Positions 9,284-17,261 of a DNA stretch of 64,000 bases are shown here, in pieces. Source of the DNA: Haloarcula halobia (GTDB lineage Archaea > Halobacteriota > Halobacteria > Halobacteriales > Haloarculaceae). Each line of letters opens with the position of its first letter. Position 1 is the first letter of the stretch. A program made the translations under genes and the position numbers. The stretch lies in contig NZ_CP119787.1 of NCBI RefSeq assembly GCF_029338255.1, forward strand, positions 1,736,001 through 1,800,000, read 5' to 3'. Below the pieces are notes generated by a model. That model was given only the letters and a program-made list of their open reading frames with translations, was not told where the DNA came from and searched no databases.

Positions 9284-10801
9284 TTACTCTGCGAACGACT
9301 CCGAGAGCTGTTTCAGGTCCGACGTGATCTGGAAGACCTTTGCCGACTGCTGTTCGCTGGATTTCGCGATCTCGTGTATCTCCTCGTCAATTTCGGCTAC
9401 TCGTTCGGCGGTCTCGTCGACCTTCGTGGCCACCTCCTCTGCGGACCGGGCTTGTTGGTCCGTTGCTTGGGACACCTCTGCCGTCCCATGTGCGGCATCC
9501 TCAACGACCTCGGCAATCTCGTCGAGTTGATTCATCACCTGTTCAGCGTTCTCGACGCCGTCGTCTATCGTCGCGATAGTCGCCTCGGCATTCCTGACCG
9601 TCTGGTCGATCGTATCCTGGATATCGGCTATCGTCGCGTCAATCTGTTGTGCCTGTTCCTGTGACTCCTCGGCCAGCGACTTCACCTCGTCGGCGACGAC
9701 GGCGAACCCACTACCGGCTTCCCCCGCTCGGGCGGCCTCGATGGAGGCGTTCAACGCCAGCATATTCGTCTGGTCGGCAATGTCGTTGATGACCTCTGCC
9801 ACGCCGCTAATCTGTTCCGTCCGCTCCTGTAGTTCGATGATACTCTCCTTGATCTTCTCGCCTTCTTCCTCGATTGACTCCAGATCCTCGACCGCTTCCT
9901 CGGCTGACTCTTGTCCCTCCGATGCGGCCGTCGAGGCACGTTCACTGACCGACTCCACGCGGTCGGCAGTCGCGGCGATCTCCTCGATAGTCGCACTCAA
10001 GTTCGACATCTCTTCTTGGATCTGCGAGACGTTCTCCGCCTCCAGCTCGGTCAAATCCGCGATTTCGTTGCTTCCAGAGGTCACCTCTCCAGCCAATTTC
10101 TTGAGTTCCTCGACACCATCGCGTGTGTCTTCGGCGATCTCCCGGCGGCGTTCCAGCTCATCCTCGTACACCGCTTCTCGATTACGAACGAACGACTCGA
10201 CAATCGCCTGTCGGTCCAGCGTGAGCAACTTCGCCGCCGACGCCAGCGTTTCGTTATTGGTCTGGATCTCGTCTCGCACCGCTTCGACGGTCGATTCTGC
10301 GACACCCGCTTCACTGAGAATCTCGCTCACCGCTTCCTCGGTTCGGTCGGATGTCGCCTCCGCGAGAATCTCGAAGTTGGTGTGTTGCTGCCCGAGATAG
10401 AACGGGACCGGTATCTCGGATTCATCGAGGAACGTGCCGAGACCGGCCCGTGTCATGAAATAGGACTCGTCGTAGTCTCCGTAGACGAGCGAATCGAGAT
10501 ACGCACGCTGAATCTCCGCAAAGTCATCACTCTCAATCGAGGACTCGTCGACCGCAGTAGGGACGGTCTCATCTGCGCTCTCACTCGGACGGATCTCTTC
10601 GTCGAGGGCGTCGATCGCGGGAAGGAACGAAGCAAGCGCCCGAAGCCGCCTCACATCGCCGTCATCGAATCCGACAGCCTCTTTCAACCGCTGTATCTCG
10701 CCAGGAGAGAAATCGAGTTCTTCGACTGTCTCTCCCCCCTCGAAGTGTTCGCGCAAAGCATCCTCCCCCGTTATCTCGTCTTCTTCCAGATTCGAGCTCA
10801 T
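9284..10801 (-). CDS. globin-coupled chemotaxis transducer (HemAT-like) lacking the proximal histidine
   Basis: This 505-residue soluble transducer has an N-terminal globin-like sensor (about 30-210) and a C-terminal methyl-accepting signalling domain with the hairpin tip [21 protein letters not shown]. There is no HAMP domain and no TM helix. Compared from memory with the Halobacterium HemAT sequence, the segment [20 protein letters not shown] lines up without gaps to the heme-binding helix, but the proximal histidine is Leu125 here. Classical heme coordination is therefore doubtful. His140 lies nearby and is a possible alternative ligand. The gene follows bacteriohemerythrin by 51 bp on the same strand. 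Two hand-counted 60-base lines inside it are 53 and 55 per cent GC, below neighbouring genes. Confidence 0.88.
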   Translation of the reverse strand: MSSNLEEDEITGEDALREHFEGGETVEELDFSPGEIQRLKEAVGFDDGDVRRLRALASFLPAIDALDEEIRPSESADETVPTAVDESSIESDDFAEIQRAYLDSLVYGDYDESYFMTRAGLGTFLDESEIPVPFYLGQQHTNFEILAEATSDRTEEAVSEILSEAGVAESTVEAVRDEIQTNNETLASAAKLLTLDRQAIVESFVRNREAVYEDELERRREIAEDTRDGVEELKKLAGEVTSGSNEIADLTELEAENVSQIQEEMSNLSATIEEIAATADRVESVSERASTAASEGQESAEEAVEDLESIEEEGEKIKESIIELQERTEQISGVAEVINDIADQTNMLALNASIEAARAGEAGSGFAVVADEVKSLAEESQEQAQQIDATIADIQDTIDQTVRNAEATIATIDDGVENAEQVMNQLDEIAEVVEDAAHGTAEVSQATDQQARSAEEVATKVDETAERVAEIDEEIHEIAKSSEQQSAKVFQITSDLKQLSESFAE

Positions 10802-10852
10802 AAAAAATGATGGTGGGTTCTGTGTTCCTTCTGTTTGCTTGTCGCGACCGAA

Positions 10853-11323
10853 TTACTGGAAGGTCGATTCGTCGATGTCGTGGGAGCCGAAGTCGTAGGT
10901 GTCGACCTCAGAGTCGTAGTACTCGCCGTAACTCTGGTCCTGTTCGCCGCCTGCGATATGGGAGTCCAGCCAGTCGCGGGCGAACTCGAGGACTTCCATC
11001 GTGATGTACTCGCCGTTCTCGTGCTTTTCACGCAGCTCGGTGACTTTCGCTGCGAACTCCTCGTGCATCTCCTGGTGGCCAAAGAAGCACTCGGAGCAGT
11101 CGTCTGCGAACCCACAGCCCTCCATGAACTCTTCCTCGTCACTGAAGTGGTACTCCGTGTATCGCTCCAGCTCCCGCAGGACGTCGCCGAGTTCTTCCTC
11201 TGCTCGGCCCTCCTCCATCGCTTCGTGAAGCTCGTTCAGCACCTCGAAGAGCCGCTTGTGCTGCTTGTCGTATCGTTCGACCCCGGTACTGTAGCGTCGG
11301 TCGTCCCACTCGATCAGGGGCAT
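10853..11323 (-). CDS. bacteriohemerythrin, non-heme di-iron O2-binding protein
   Basis: The 156-residue protein has a full hemerythrin four-helix pattern. Iron ligands visible are His22 (DKQHKRLF), His59 and Glu63 (HFSDE), His83 and His87 (HQEMH), and His122 (WLDSHI). The last bridging carboxylate, normally Asp five residues after this histidine, is Glu127. A tail of about 30 acidic and tyrosine-rich residues follows. Such proteins bind O2 reversibly for storage, delivery or sensing. It is upstream of, and probably co-transcribed with, the globin-coupled transducer, which suggests a role in oxygen taxis. The ATG at 11323 lies 18 bases from a palindromic promoter-like element. Confidence 0.92.
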   Translation of the reverse strand: MPLIEWDDRRYSTGVERYDKQHKRLFEVLNELHEAMEEGRAEEELGDVLRELERYTEYHFSDEEEFMEGCGFADDCSECFFGHQEMHEEFAAKVTELREKHENGEYITMEVLEFARDWLDSHIAGGEQDQSYGEYYDSEVDTYDFGSHDIDESTFQ

Positions 11324-11340
11324 ATTTGGAACGTCATGAC

Positions 11341-11355
11341 TGTTTTAGTAAAACA
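11341..11355 (-). promoter_or_regulatory. palindromic TATA-like promoter element of the hemerythrin gene
   Basis: The 15 bases TGTTTTAGTAAAACA form a 7+1+7 inverted repeat centred 25 bases before the hemerythrin ATG. That is where a TATA box for a leaderless haloarchaeal transcript is expected. It may act as promoter, as operator for a repressor, or as both. An adjacent GTCATGAC palindrome lies between it and the gene. Confidence 0.5.
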
Positions 11356-11948
11356 CCTGCCCGGGTTCCCAGTCGATGAGAAAATTTGGCATTCTAACAA
11401 GTCTTCGGACGGTGGTAAAAAAGGAAGCCGGCTCAACGTCGACGGGCCAATCGAATCCTCAATGCGGAAGCCAGACCACCGTCTCTCGTCCCCACGAACG
11501 ATGGTGTGCGCCGTATCTGCCGGGAGACTCTGCCTTACCCGGCCACCCAGTATCGGTACAGCCAGACCGCCGACTGTCCCAGCACGCTTCCCCGCTGGTG
11601 ATGGACCAGGGCGAGCATCCGTGCCGATCGCGCTCACTCTGGTTGCAAGAGGGGGACACGGTCCTCGTGAATGATAGGCAGCGACCATTGCTGTCGTCGA
11701 TAGGCACGAGCGGCAACCATCCCCGTCGACGTGGAAACGGCGCGGCGAAGACACGCCTCACACTGTCATCGAACTCGAGGGAACGGGACCGAGTACCACC
11801 TGCTTTGCCCGGGCGGGGTCGGACACGGACCGATACGCTACAAAGAACCTGACTGGGATGAGGATAAATCGACCCGGATCGGTCTCTGTCGGTCTTGGTG
11901 AAATCCGCAGAAACAGGGTCGTTTCGGGCTTTGGGGAGAACGACTGAG
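11356..11948 (+). other. about 590 bp without a convincing gene
   Basis: The stretch lies between the hemerythrin promoter and tRNA-Thr. Open frames exist on both strands, but their products are rich in Arg, Ser, Pro and Cys and poor in Asp/Glu, unlike every real protein here, and one runs through the tRNA. Base composition is visibly less GC-rich than the flanking genes, with A/T runs near 11378-11430. I saw no transposase remnant, tRNA or clear hairpin. It could hold an RNA gene or be a decayed region. Confidence 0.5.
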
Positions 11949-12022
11949 AGCCAGGGGTGGGATTTGAACCCACGAACTCTCGATTACAAGTCGAGTGCTT
12001 GGACCACCCAAGCTCCCCTGGC
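11949..12022 (-). tRNA. tRNA-Thr (anticodon UGU)
   Basis: The minus strand folds into a 74-base cloverleaf: acceptor GCCAGGG pairing CCCTGGC with a U discriminator, D-arm GCTT/AAGC, anticodon stem CTCGA/TCGAG with loop CTTGTAA giving anticodon UGU, and T-arm GTGGG/CCCAC with loop TTCAAAT. No intron is visible and CCA is not encoded. Confidence 0.96.
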
Positions 12023-12054
12023 GCGTTCGCGTACGGTGATTGCGGGGGGACCGT

Positions 12055-12522
12055 TTAGAGAGTATCGTTTTCTACCGACTTCTCCAGTTCGACGCGGTGG
12101 TCGGTGTAGCCGTGCCGTTGGTAGAACCGGCGCGCGCCCTCGTTGCTGGCCATCATCTCGAGCGTGACCGTGTCGACGTCGTCGTCGGCCAGTCGGCCCT
12201 CGGCGGCCGACAGCAGCGCCGACCCGATGCCTCGTCCGCGGTTGCCCGGCCGGACGTAGATGTTCTCGATCGAACCCTGCGTGACGTCCTGACGGTAGCG
12301 CCCCTGGCGGACGGTGAACATCACGAACCCGACGATATCCTCGTCGACGGTCGCCACCAGCACGGACTCGTCGAAGATCCGGCCGGCGATGGACTCGCGG
12401 ATAGTCCTCCGGTTGGCCGCTGCCAGCAGGTGGGACCCGTGGGCTCGCTGGTCGCTCGCGAGTTCGACCCACATGTCGACGACGGTCTCGCTCTCGCCCG
12501 TCGTGGCGGTCCGGATTTCCAC
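12055..12522 (-). CDS. GNAT family N-acetyltransferase
   Basis: This 155-residue enzyme would transfer an acetyl group from acetyl-CoA to an unknown amine. The GNAT core is clear: the ENIYVRPGNRGRGIGSALL stretch holds the acetyl-CoA pyrophosphate loop (motif A, R-x-x-G-x-G/A), and EMMASNEGARRFYQRHGY is motif B. The GTG at 12522 starts VEIRTATTGESE directly before the first strand. A GTG 24 codons earlier would overlap the CBS gene and add a basic, non-halophilic peptide, so I prefer the shorter form. It ends 32 bp from tRNA-Thr. Confidence 0.82.
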   Translation of the reverse strand: MEIRTATTGESETVVDMWVELASDQRAHGSHLLAAANRRTIRESIAGRIFDESVLVATVDEDIVGFVMFTVRQGRYRQDVTQGSIENIYVRPGNRGRGIGSALLSAAEGRLADDDVDTVTLEMMASNEGARRFYQRHGYTDHRVELEKSVENDTL

Positions 12523-12571
12523 ACGCTGAGTGCGTGTCGAACGCGGAAAACGATTTGGTCGGCTGGGGACC

Positions 12572-13147
12572 TCAGACGTCACGACAGTCGGCACAGAGCA
12601 ACTGGCCGTTGAACGACGAGAGGTTCTGGGTCAGCGTCCCACAGGCCGAACAGATGCCCTGGTCGTCGAAGTTGTCCTCGGCGATAGAGTCGGTCCCGTC
12701 GGTGGTCGCTGCCCGGCCCGTCGTCGCCATCTGTTCGGTCGTCTCGACGAGTTCGGTCGTCTCGCCCTCCAGCATCGACGTCGAGAGGATGTCGCTCGCG
12801 GTCAGCGTGCCCAGCGGTTCCCCCTCCTCGACCACGAGCAACCAGGACGCTGCGAGCGTGACCATCTTGTCCCGCGCCTCGGGGAGCTGTGCGTCCGGTC
12901 CGATGGCCGGCAGAGACTCGTTCATCACCTCGCCGACTGTCGCCGAGTCCGTCGCCGCCTCGCCCACGACGTGTGCGAGGATGTCGTCGCGGGTGACCCA
13001 GCCGACGGGGTCGTTCCCCCGCAGGACCAACACCGCCTCGTCGTCGCTCTGTACCAACAACTCGGTCGTCTCGAGAAGGTCGTCGGACTCGCTCGCACCG
13101 AGGAATTCCCGATCCATCACCTCCCGGACGGTCACGGAACCGTTCAT
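12572..13147 (-). CDS. tandem CBS-domain protein with C-terminal zinc ribbon
   Basis: This 191-residue protein contains two CBS repeats (about 5-65 and 70-130), which usually bind adenosyl nucleotides and sense energy state. An acidic linker follows, then a short zinc finger with CSAC and CADC pairs. The layout resembles other archaeal CBS-zinc ribbon proteins, which are thought to be regulators with no catalytic activity; the target is unknown. The ATG at 13147 starts MNGSVTVREVM at the first CBS repeat. Confidence 0.85.
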   Translation of the reverse strand: MNGSVTVREVMDREFLGASESDDLLETTELLVQSDDEAVLVLRGNDPVGWVTRDDILAHVVGEAATDSATVGEVMNESLPAIGPDAQLPEARDKMVTLAASWLLVVEEGEPLGTLTASDILSTSMLEGETTELVETTEQMATTGRAATTDGTDSIAEDNFDDQGICSACGTLTQNLSSFNGQLLCADCRDV

Positions 13148-13226
13148 GCGAGGGTGTACCACATGGCGAGTCTAAAAGATACCCCCAGTACGCTTATCAC
13201 GCGCCCATCCCTAGTAGGGCAGACGT

Positions 13227-13988
13227 TCAGTCCTCTATGGTGACCGGCTCGCCCGTCGCCCGACAGTGTTCCAGGGCGTGTTTGGCGTCCATGCCGGCAT
13301 CGGCGGCCGTCCGGCCATCGCCGACCCCGACCTTGAGCTCGACGTCGACCGTCTCCCGGACGTGCTCGATCGCGTCCTCGTAGTCGCGCCGGCCGAGCGA
13401 GGGGCAGACGGCGATGACGTTGTCGCCGCCGACGAAGAAAGACAGCGAGTCGTGGCTCTCGCGCATGTACTTCATCAGCGCGGCGTAGCCCTGTTCGATG
13501 CGGATGAACGTGTCGAACTCGTTGAGCTGGTCGGTGTACTTCTCGGTGGCGTCGTCGACGTCGAAGTGCGCCAGCTGGACGTCCGTCCCGGTCCGGAACT
13601 CCTCGTCGATGGTCTGGCCGCGCAGGACCTCCCGGCGGCCCTTGTCCTGTGCACTCCCGGCCGCCTGGAGCTGTTCCGTCGCCGTGCCGAGCGCCGAGGC
13701 GGGCGTCGTCCCCGTCGCGACGGAGAGGCTCATCGAGACGGGGTAGCGGTTCCCCACGGACTCCTGGATGAGGGCGTGGTCGTCCATGTCGAGACCGTTC
13801 GTCACCGCTATCATATTGTCGAACCTGGAGAAGAAGATGTAGCCGTCCCGGTTGCCAAACAGCTGCGCGAGGTCGGCATAGAGGCGCGACTGCATCGTCT
13901 GGAGGTCGACTTCGCGCCGCGGTTCCGGCGTCACCGTCCACGGGCCGTAATTGTCGATCTGAATGTGCGTAACCTGCGTATTCGTCAC
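13227..13988 (-). CDS. gch3: GTP cyclohydrolase III (IIa), riboflavin/F420 precursor synthesis
   Basis: The enzyme converts GTP to 2-amino-5-formylamino-6-ribosylamino-pyrimidinone phosphate, the first step toward archaeal riboflavin and coenzyme F420. The 253-residue protein matches my recollection of the Methanocaldococcus enzyme over its whole length, starting with QIDNYGPWTVTPEPRRE. It contains two copies of a nucleotidyl-cyclase-like fold with FFSRFDNMIAVTNG and FFVGGDNVIAVCPS, the metal-binding turns of each half. It stands as a single gene between the CBS protein and a small DUF7344-like gene. Confidence 0.95.
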   Translation of the reverse strand: MTNTQVTHIQIDNYGPWTVTPEPRREVDLQTMQSRLYADLAQLFGNRDGYIFFSRFDNMIAVTNGLDMDDHALIQESVGNRYPVSMSLSVATGTTPASALGTATEQLQAAGSAQDKGRREVLRGQTIDEEFRTGTDVQLAHFDVDDATEKYTDQLNEFDTFIRIEQGYAALMKYMRESHDSLSFFVGGDNVIAVCPSLGRRDYEDAIEHVRETVDVELKVGVGDGRTAADAGMDAKHALEHCRATGEPVTIED

Positions 13989-14015
13989 TGTCGGTAGCCG
14001 CTTGTCCTCGCTCGG

Positions 14016-14369
14016 CTATTGGTCTGTCGGAATCGGTCTCTGGCCGTCGGGGAGCACTTCCGGGCAGCGCAACTCGACCGTGCCGACCATCGAGTCGTAG
14101 GCCACGACGCCAGTGGCGGTCAGCTTCGGGAGGTGGTCCCGGTACAGCTCCGCCCGGACCGCGTCGACCTCGTCGTCCGGTATCGCCGACTCGCGCACGT
14201 TCCGCTTTGCCGCGAGCACCGCCCTGGCGAGGTCGCCGACGACCACCGGCCCGTCGAACCGGTCGAGCATCTCCAGCGCCCGCCGTCGCCGCTCGTCCCC
14301 GAGCAGGTCAGCGACGACGTCCGGCGGTAGCGGTCCGTCCCGTTCCGTCTCGGAGTCGTGTGTCGCCAT
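14016..14369 (-). CDS. DUF7344-like small helix-turn-helix type protein
   Basis: The 117-residue product has the look of a haloarchaeal winged-helix regulator: LLGDERRRRALEMLDRFDG at the start of the fold, a helical segment, and LPKLTATGVVAYDSMVGTV at the wing. This matches the DUF7344 pattern as I remember it. A DNA-binding role is inferred and no target is evident. The gene lies 27 bp downstream of nothing on its own strand and 27 bp before the gch3 promoter region, so it is probably transcribed separately or read into gch3. Confidence 0.75.
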   Translation of the reverse strand: MATHDSETERDGPLPPDVVADLLGDERRRRALEMLDRFDGPVVVGDLARAVLAAKRNVRESAIPDDEVDAVRAELYRDHLPKLTATGVVAYDSMVGTVELRCPEVLPDGQRPIPTDQ

Positions 14370-14429
14370 AGAAACAGCTACAACGTACCGGAATAAGTAT
14401 GTGGTGAGGTCACATGACCCACGAGAGTA

Positions 14430-14942
14430 TCACCCGGTCAGCTGTTCCAGACGGTCCGTCGTCATCGCGTAACAGGTGCGCGTCTCGCCGTCGAGCATCG
14501 CCGCGGAGGCGCGGAAGTGAATCGCCCGTCCGGGCTGGATGAGCGCTTCCTCGGGGCCATCGATAGCGGTCGCGTGCCCCCGGATGAGCCGCGCGGGAAT
14601 CTCCCACTCCAAGTCGCCGTCGTGCGTCCGCACCAGTGGCGTGGTGGTCACCTCCCGGTAGTGCTCGCGCTCGATGGGCCCGTTCGCCATCACGAGGACG
14701 TTCGCGTCCTCCCGGAGGTGCCAGTAGAGGCGCTGGTCGTCGGCCAGGTCGCGCTCGAAGAGCGCGTCGGGGAGTTTCGGCGGCTCGGGCATCGACTCCG
14801 TGAGCGTCGCTTCGACGTCCTCGGAGGTCACGGCGGCCGGGTCCATCTCGGCGACCGTCTCGGAATCGATGGCGTCGGCAGCCGGCGACGGGTGTGCCCA
14901 CTCCCCGCTCTCCTCGGCGGCGTCGGCGGGCGGTTCGTCCAT
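14430..14942 (-). CDS. haloarchaeal hypothetical protein, 170 residues
   Basis: The ATG at 14942 starts MDEPPADAAEES, an acidic disordered N-terminus of about 55 residues, followed by a folded domain with RLYWHLREDANVLVMANGP and an Ile/Ala-rich C-terminal part. No TM segment or catalytic motif is visible. The composition is typical of real haloarchaeal proteins. I do not recognise the family. The upstream in-frame extension starting at 14996 is not acidic and was excluded. Confidence 0.7.
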   Translation of the reverse strand: MDEPPADAAEESGEWAHPSPAADAIDSETVAEMDPAAVTSEDVEATLTESMPEPPKLPDALFERDLADDQRLYWHLREDANVLVMANGPIEREHYREVTTTPLVRTHDGDLEWEIPARLIRGHATAIDGPEEALIQPGRAIHFRASAAMLDGETRTCYAMTTDRLEQLTG

Positions 14943-15042
14943 GGGGGTACCTGTGGCCAACTGGGAAATAAATCCACCTGCCACAACCCGGGGCACGGGT
15001 CGCGGGGTGCACGTCGAGAGGCTTCGCCCAGAGAGACGCTTT

Positions 15043-15342
15043 TCAGGCGTGTTCGAGCCGGTAGGGCCACCAGTCCGCCTCGCGGAGCGCCCGGCCGACG
15101 GCCTTGTGGAAGTCCGGGAAGTCCTCGAAGGACCCCTGGTCTACGTACTCGAAGATGTCTTCGACGCTGACGACCGTCTCGTAGTCGATGCGGACCGGGT
15201 GGTCGCCGTACTCCTCGACGAACGCCGCTGCCTCGAGCGGGAAGTCCTCGTCCTCGTCGATTTTCTTCGCAAGCACTGCGTGGCCGTACTTGCGTCGTCC
15301 TTCGCTACCCTCGTCCCCGTCGGGGTCGTGCGGCCAGTCCAT
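15043..15342 (-). CDS. DUF5785-like small acidic protein
   Basis: This 99-residue protein begins MDWPHDPDGDEGSEG and contains YGHAVLAKKIDED and a C-terminal GRALREADWWPYRLEHA, which I associate with the haloarchaeal family DUF5785. It is soluble, acidic and without cysteine motifs. Function is unknown. The ATG at 15342 was chosen because the frame upstream of it has non-haloarchaeal composition and overlaps the next gene. Confidence 0.8.
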   Translation of the reverse strand: MDWPHDPDGDEGSEGRRKYGHAVLAKKIDEDEDFPLEAAAFVEEYGDHPVRIDYETVVSVEDIFEYVDQGSFEDFPDFHKAVGRALREADWWPYRLEHA

Positions 15343-15394
15343 ACCGGACGGTAGGACACCGGCACAAAAAGGATTTCTCTCCCGCGGTCCGGGT

Positions 15395-16780
15395 TCAAAG
15401 CTCGAAGTCCGAGCCGCCTGGCCCGTCACCGCTTCCACGTCGCAGCACGGCGAGCGCACCGAAGAACACGAGCAGTGCGACCGCCACGCCGCCCGCGACG
15501 AGCGCCGTGTCGATGCCGAACACGGTCGCGGGCAGACCGGCCGGGAGGCCATCGCCGTCGGCGTCGCCGTCGCCGTCACCGTCGCCCCCTGGTTGCGAGG
15601 CCGTCCCGGTCTCGGTCCCCGGCTGTTCTGTCGGCTCGTCGCCGACCTGTGCCTCCGTGATGACGACGCTCCCGACGCTTCGATCGTTCAGCGCGACACG
15701 GTACTCGCCGGCGCTCGTGACGTCGGTCGCGAGCGTGAGGGTCCGCTGCTGGCCCGCCGGAATTCTCGTGACGGAGGCGTTGGCCGACTCGCCGTTGACG
15801 GTAATCGTCGCCTCGTAGTCGCCGGCGACGCTGCCGCTGTTCGTCACGGCGGTCTCCACGACGATCCGGCGTCCGTCCGCCGTCTGGACGGTCCTGAGGT
15901 TCGTCTCCCCGACGTCGAAGACCGGCTGGATGGTCCCGAGTGCCAGCGCGTCGAAGCTCGTCGCCCGGGCCTCGTAGACCACGGCGTCGGTCCGCTCGTC
16001 GACGACCGACGTCTCGAGCTCGGTCCAGGTCGACCCATTCTGTGCGTACAGGGCGAGCGCGTCCGTCTCGATACCGGCGTCACGGAGTGCCGTCCGATTC
16101 ACCTCGATCCGCATCCGCACCGCGTCGACGCCGCCGCTCGACCCGACGGTCACGACGCCCAGCACCGAGGTCCCCTCGTCGTCCGGCAGCGTCACCGACG
16201 ACGCCGACGGGCTTGTGTATTCTGTCACCCGCTGGGTGAACCGGTCCTCGCTGGCCTCGACGGTCCAGCGCTCGATGGCGAACGAACGGTTCTCGGCCGC
16301 CGGCATGTCGATGTCGTAGGGGTCGGTCGTCGGGATGCCACCGGTCCGTATCTCGACCGTCCGGCTCCCGTTGGTCTCGCTCGTTACTCGCGACGTCGCC
16401 CGTCTGGCGGTCACCTCCCCCAGTTTGCGGTCGTTGGCCTTGATGACGTACTTCCCGGGCTGGTCGAACTGGATTGCCTTCGTGATGCGTATCTCCGAGT
16501 CGGACTCGACGACCACCCGCTCGCTCGTGACCGTCGTGCCGTTGCGCCTGATGTTCACCGTGAGCCCCCCGCCGTCGCCACCGGTGTTTTTGACTCTGAC
16601 CGTGACGTTGAGGTCGTCACCGACCAGCGTCTCCTTGGCCTCGAGACTCCCGCCGGGGATGAACAGGCGAGGCTCGGCCGCCGCCGGCCCGGCGACGGCG
16701 CCGGTGACCATCGCTACGACCAGGGCGAGTGCGAGGAGGCGCGTCCCAACGCCTGCAGGGGACCAATCGTGTCGCTTCAT
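15395..16780 (-). CDS. secreted cell-surface protein with CARDB-like domains and C-terminal anchor
   Basis: The 461-residue product has a Sec-type signal peptide (LLALALVVAMVTGAVAG, cleavage after AAAE), two Ig/CARDB-like beta domains (about 45-105 and 300-370; VRVKNTGGDGGG and ETAVTNSGSVAGDYE), and between them a domain rich in Ser/Thr. The end is a Gly/Asp-repeat linker and a single TM helix (TALVAGGVAVALLVFFGALAV) with a short basic tail. N-x-S/T glycosylation sites are frequent. It is probably an envelope-anchored protein; no enzymatic motif is visible. Confidence 0.85.
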   Translation of the reverse strand: MKRHDWSPAGVGTRLLALALVVAMVTGAVAGPAAAEPRLFIPGGSLEAKETLVGDDLNVTVRVKNTGGDGGGLTVNIRRNGTTVTSERVVVESDSEIRITKAIQFDQPGKYVIKANDRKLGEVTARRATSRVTSETNGSRTVEIRTGGIPTTDPYDIDMPAAENRSFAIERWTVEASEDRFTQRVTEYTSPSASSVTLPDDEGTSVLGVVTVGSSGGVDAVRMRIEVNRTALRDAGIETDALALYAQNGSTWTELETSVVDERTDAVVYEARATSFDALALGTIQPVFDVGETNLRTVQTADGRRIVVETAVTNSGSVAGDYEATITVNGESANASVTRIPAGQQRTLTLATDVTSAGEYRVALNDRSVGSVVITEAQVGDEPTEQPGTETGTASQPGGDGDGDGDADGDGLPAGLPATVFGIDTALVAGGVAVALLVFFGALAVLRRGSGDGPGGSDFEL

Positions 16781-16837
16781 CAGCTATTTCTGTCCCGTAC
16801 CAGGCGTATAAAACTGCGTGGTTGTCTCAACCGGTGT

Positions 16838-17151
16838 TTGAGAGCGCCGCGACTCTGGGGGTCACATTCAGGTGGACCGTGTACTGCTCACTGTCGGTCG
16901 CTGGAACACGGTGGGACCGGGATTTGAACCGAGCCGAGACGGTCCTGCTCGCGTCGCTGCGCGGGCTGCGACTCGTCGGCTTCAAACCCCAGATTACGTA
17001 TTTGCCACTCGCGAGATGCTTGTGGCAAAATACGGTGGGGCTGGGATTTGAACCGGAGGGAGACGGTCGCACTCACACCGTTCGTGCGCTGCGACTCCCA
17101 GGGCTCAAATCCAGGTGCACCGCTCACTACTCACTGTCGTTCGCAGCAAAA
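16838..17151. repeat. tandem tRNA-Ser-3'-end-derived repeats with inverted arms
   Basis: Two degenerate units of about 120 bp lie just beyond the 3' end of tRNA-Ser, with a further partial one. Each begins with a copy of the tRNA 3' end: 17033-17054 matches 17152-17173 over 22 bases, and 16909-16930 matches with two differences. Each continues through a GAGACGGTC block and a TGCGACTC block to a reversed T-arm-like CAAATCC or CAAACCCC segment (17105-17112 and 16983-16990). A third remnant with CGCGACTC and CATTCAGGTG lies at 16850-16875. Similar TCACTGTCG blocks precede copies one and three. No integrase gene is nearby. Confidence 0.75.
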
Positions 17152-17235
17152 CGGTGGGGCTGGGATTTGAACCCAGGAATCCGTGAGGATACCTGCTTTC
17201 AAGGCAGGCGCAATAGGCCGCTCTGCCACCCCACC
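17152..17235 (-). tRNA. tRNA-Ser (anticodon UGA)
   Basis: The minus strand folds into an 84-base class II tRNA: acceptor GGTGGGG pairing CCCCACC with G discriminator, D-arm closing GCA/TGC, anticodon stem CCTGC/GCAGG with loop CTTGAAA giving anticodon UGA, a long variable arm ATCC-TCAC-GGAT, and T-arm CTGGG/CCCAG with loop TTCAAAT. CCA is not encoded. Its 3' end is duplicated in the adjacent repeat array. Confidence 0.95.
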
Positions 17236-17261
17236 GCAGTCGGTGCTACTGGACGATTCCT

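Noticed and set aside
11376-11852. Plus-strand frame of 158 codons in the gap after the hemerythrin gene
   Set aside because: Basic, Arg/Ser/Pro-rich composition unlike haloarchaeal proteins, with no recognisable motif or start signal.
11758-11973. Minus-strand frame of 71 codons beginning inside tRNA-Thr
   Set aside because: Its first residues are a translation of the tRNA T-arm; no protein features.
16888-17127. Frames with APGFEP-like and related words on both strands near tRNA-Ser
   Set aside because: They are translations of the tRNA-derived repeats, not genes.
16838-17235. CRISPR-like spaced repeats
   Set aside because: Only three degenerate units of about 120 bp derived from the tRNA 3' end; no short identical direct repeats with unique spacers and no cas genes.
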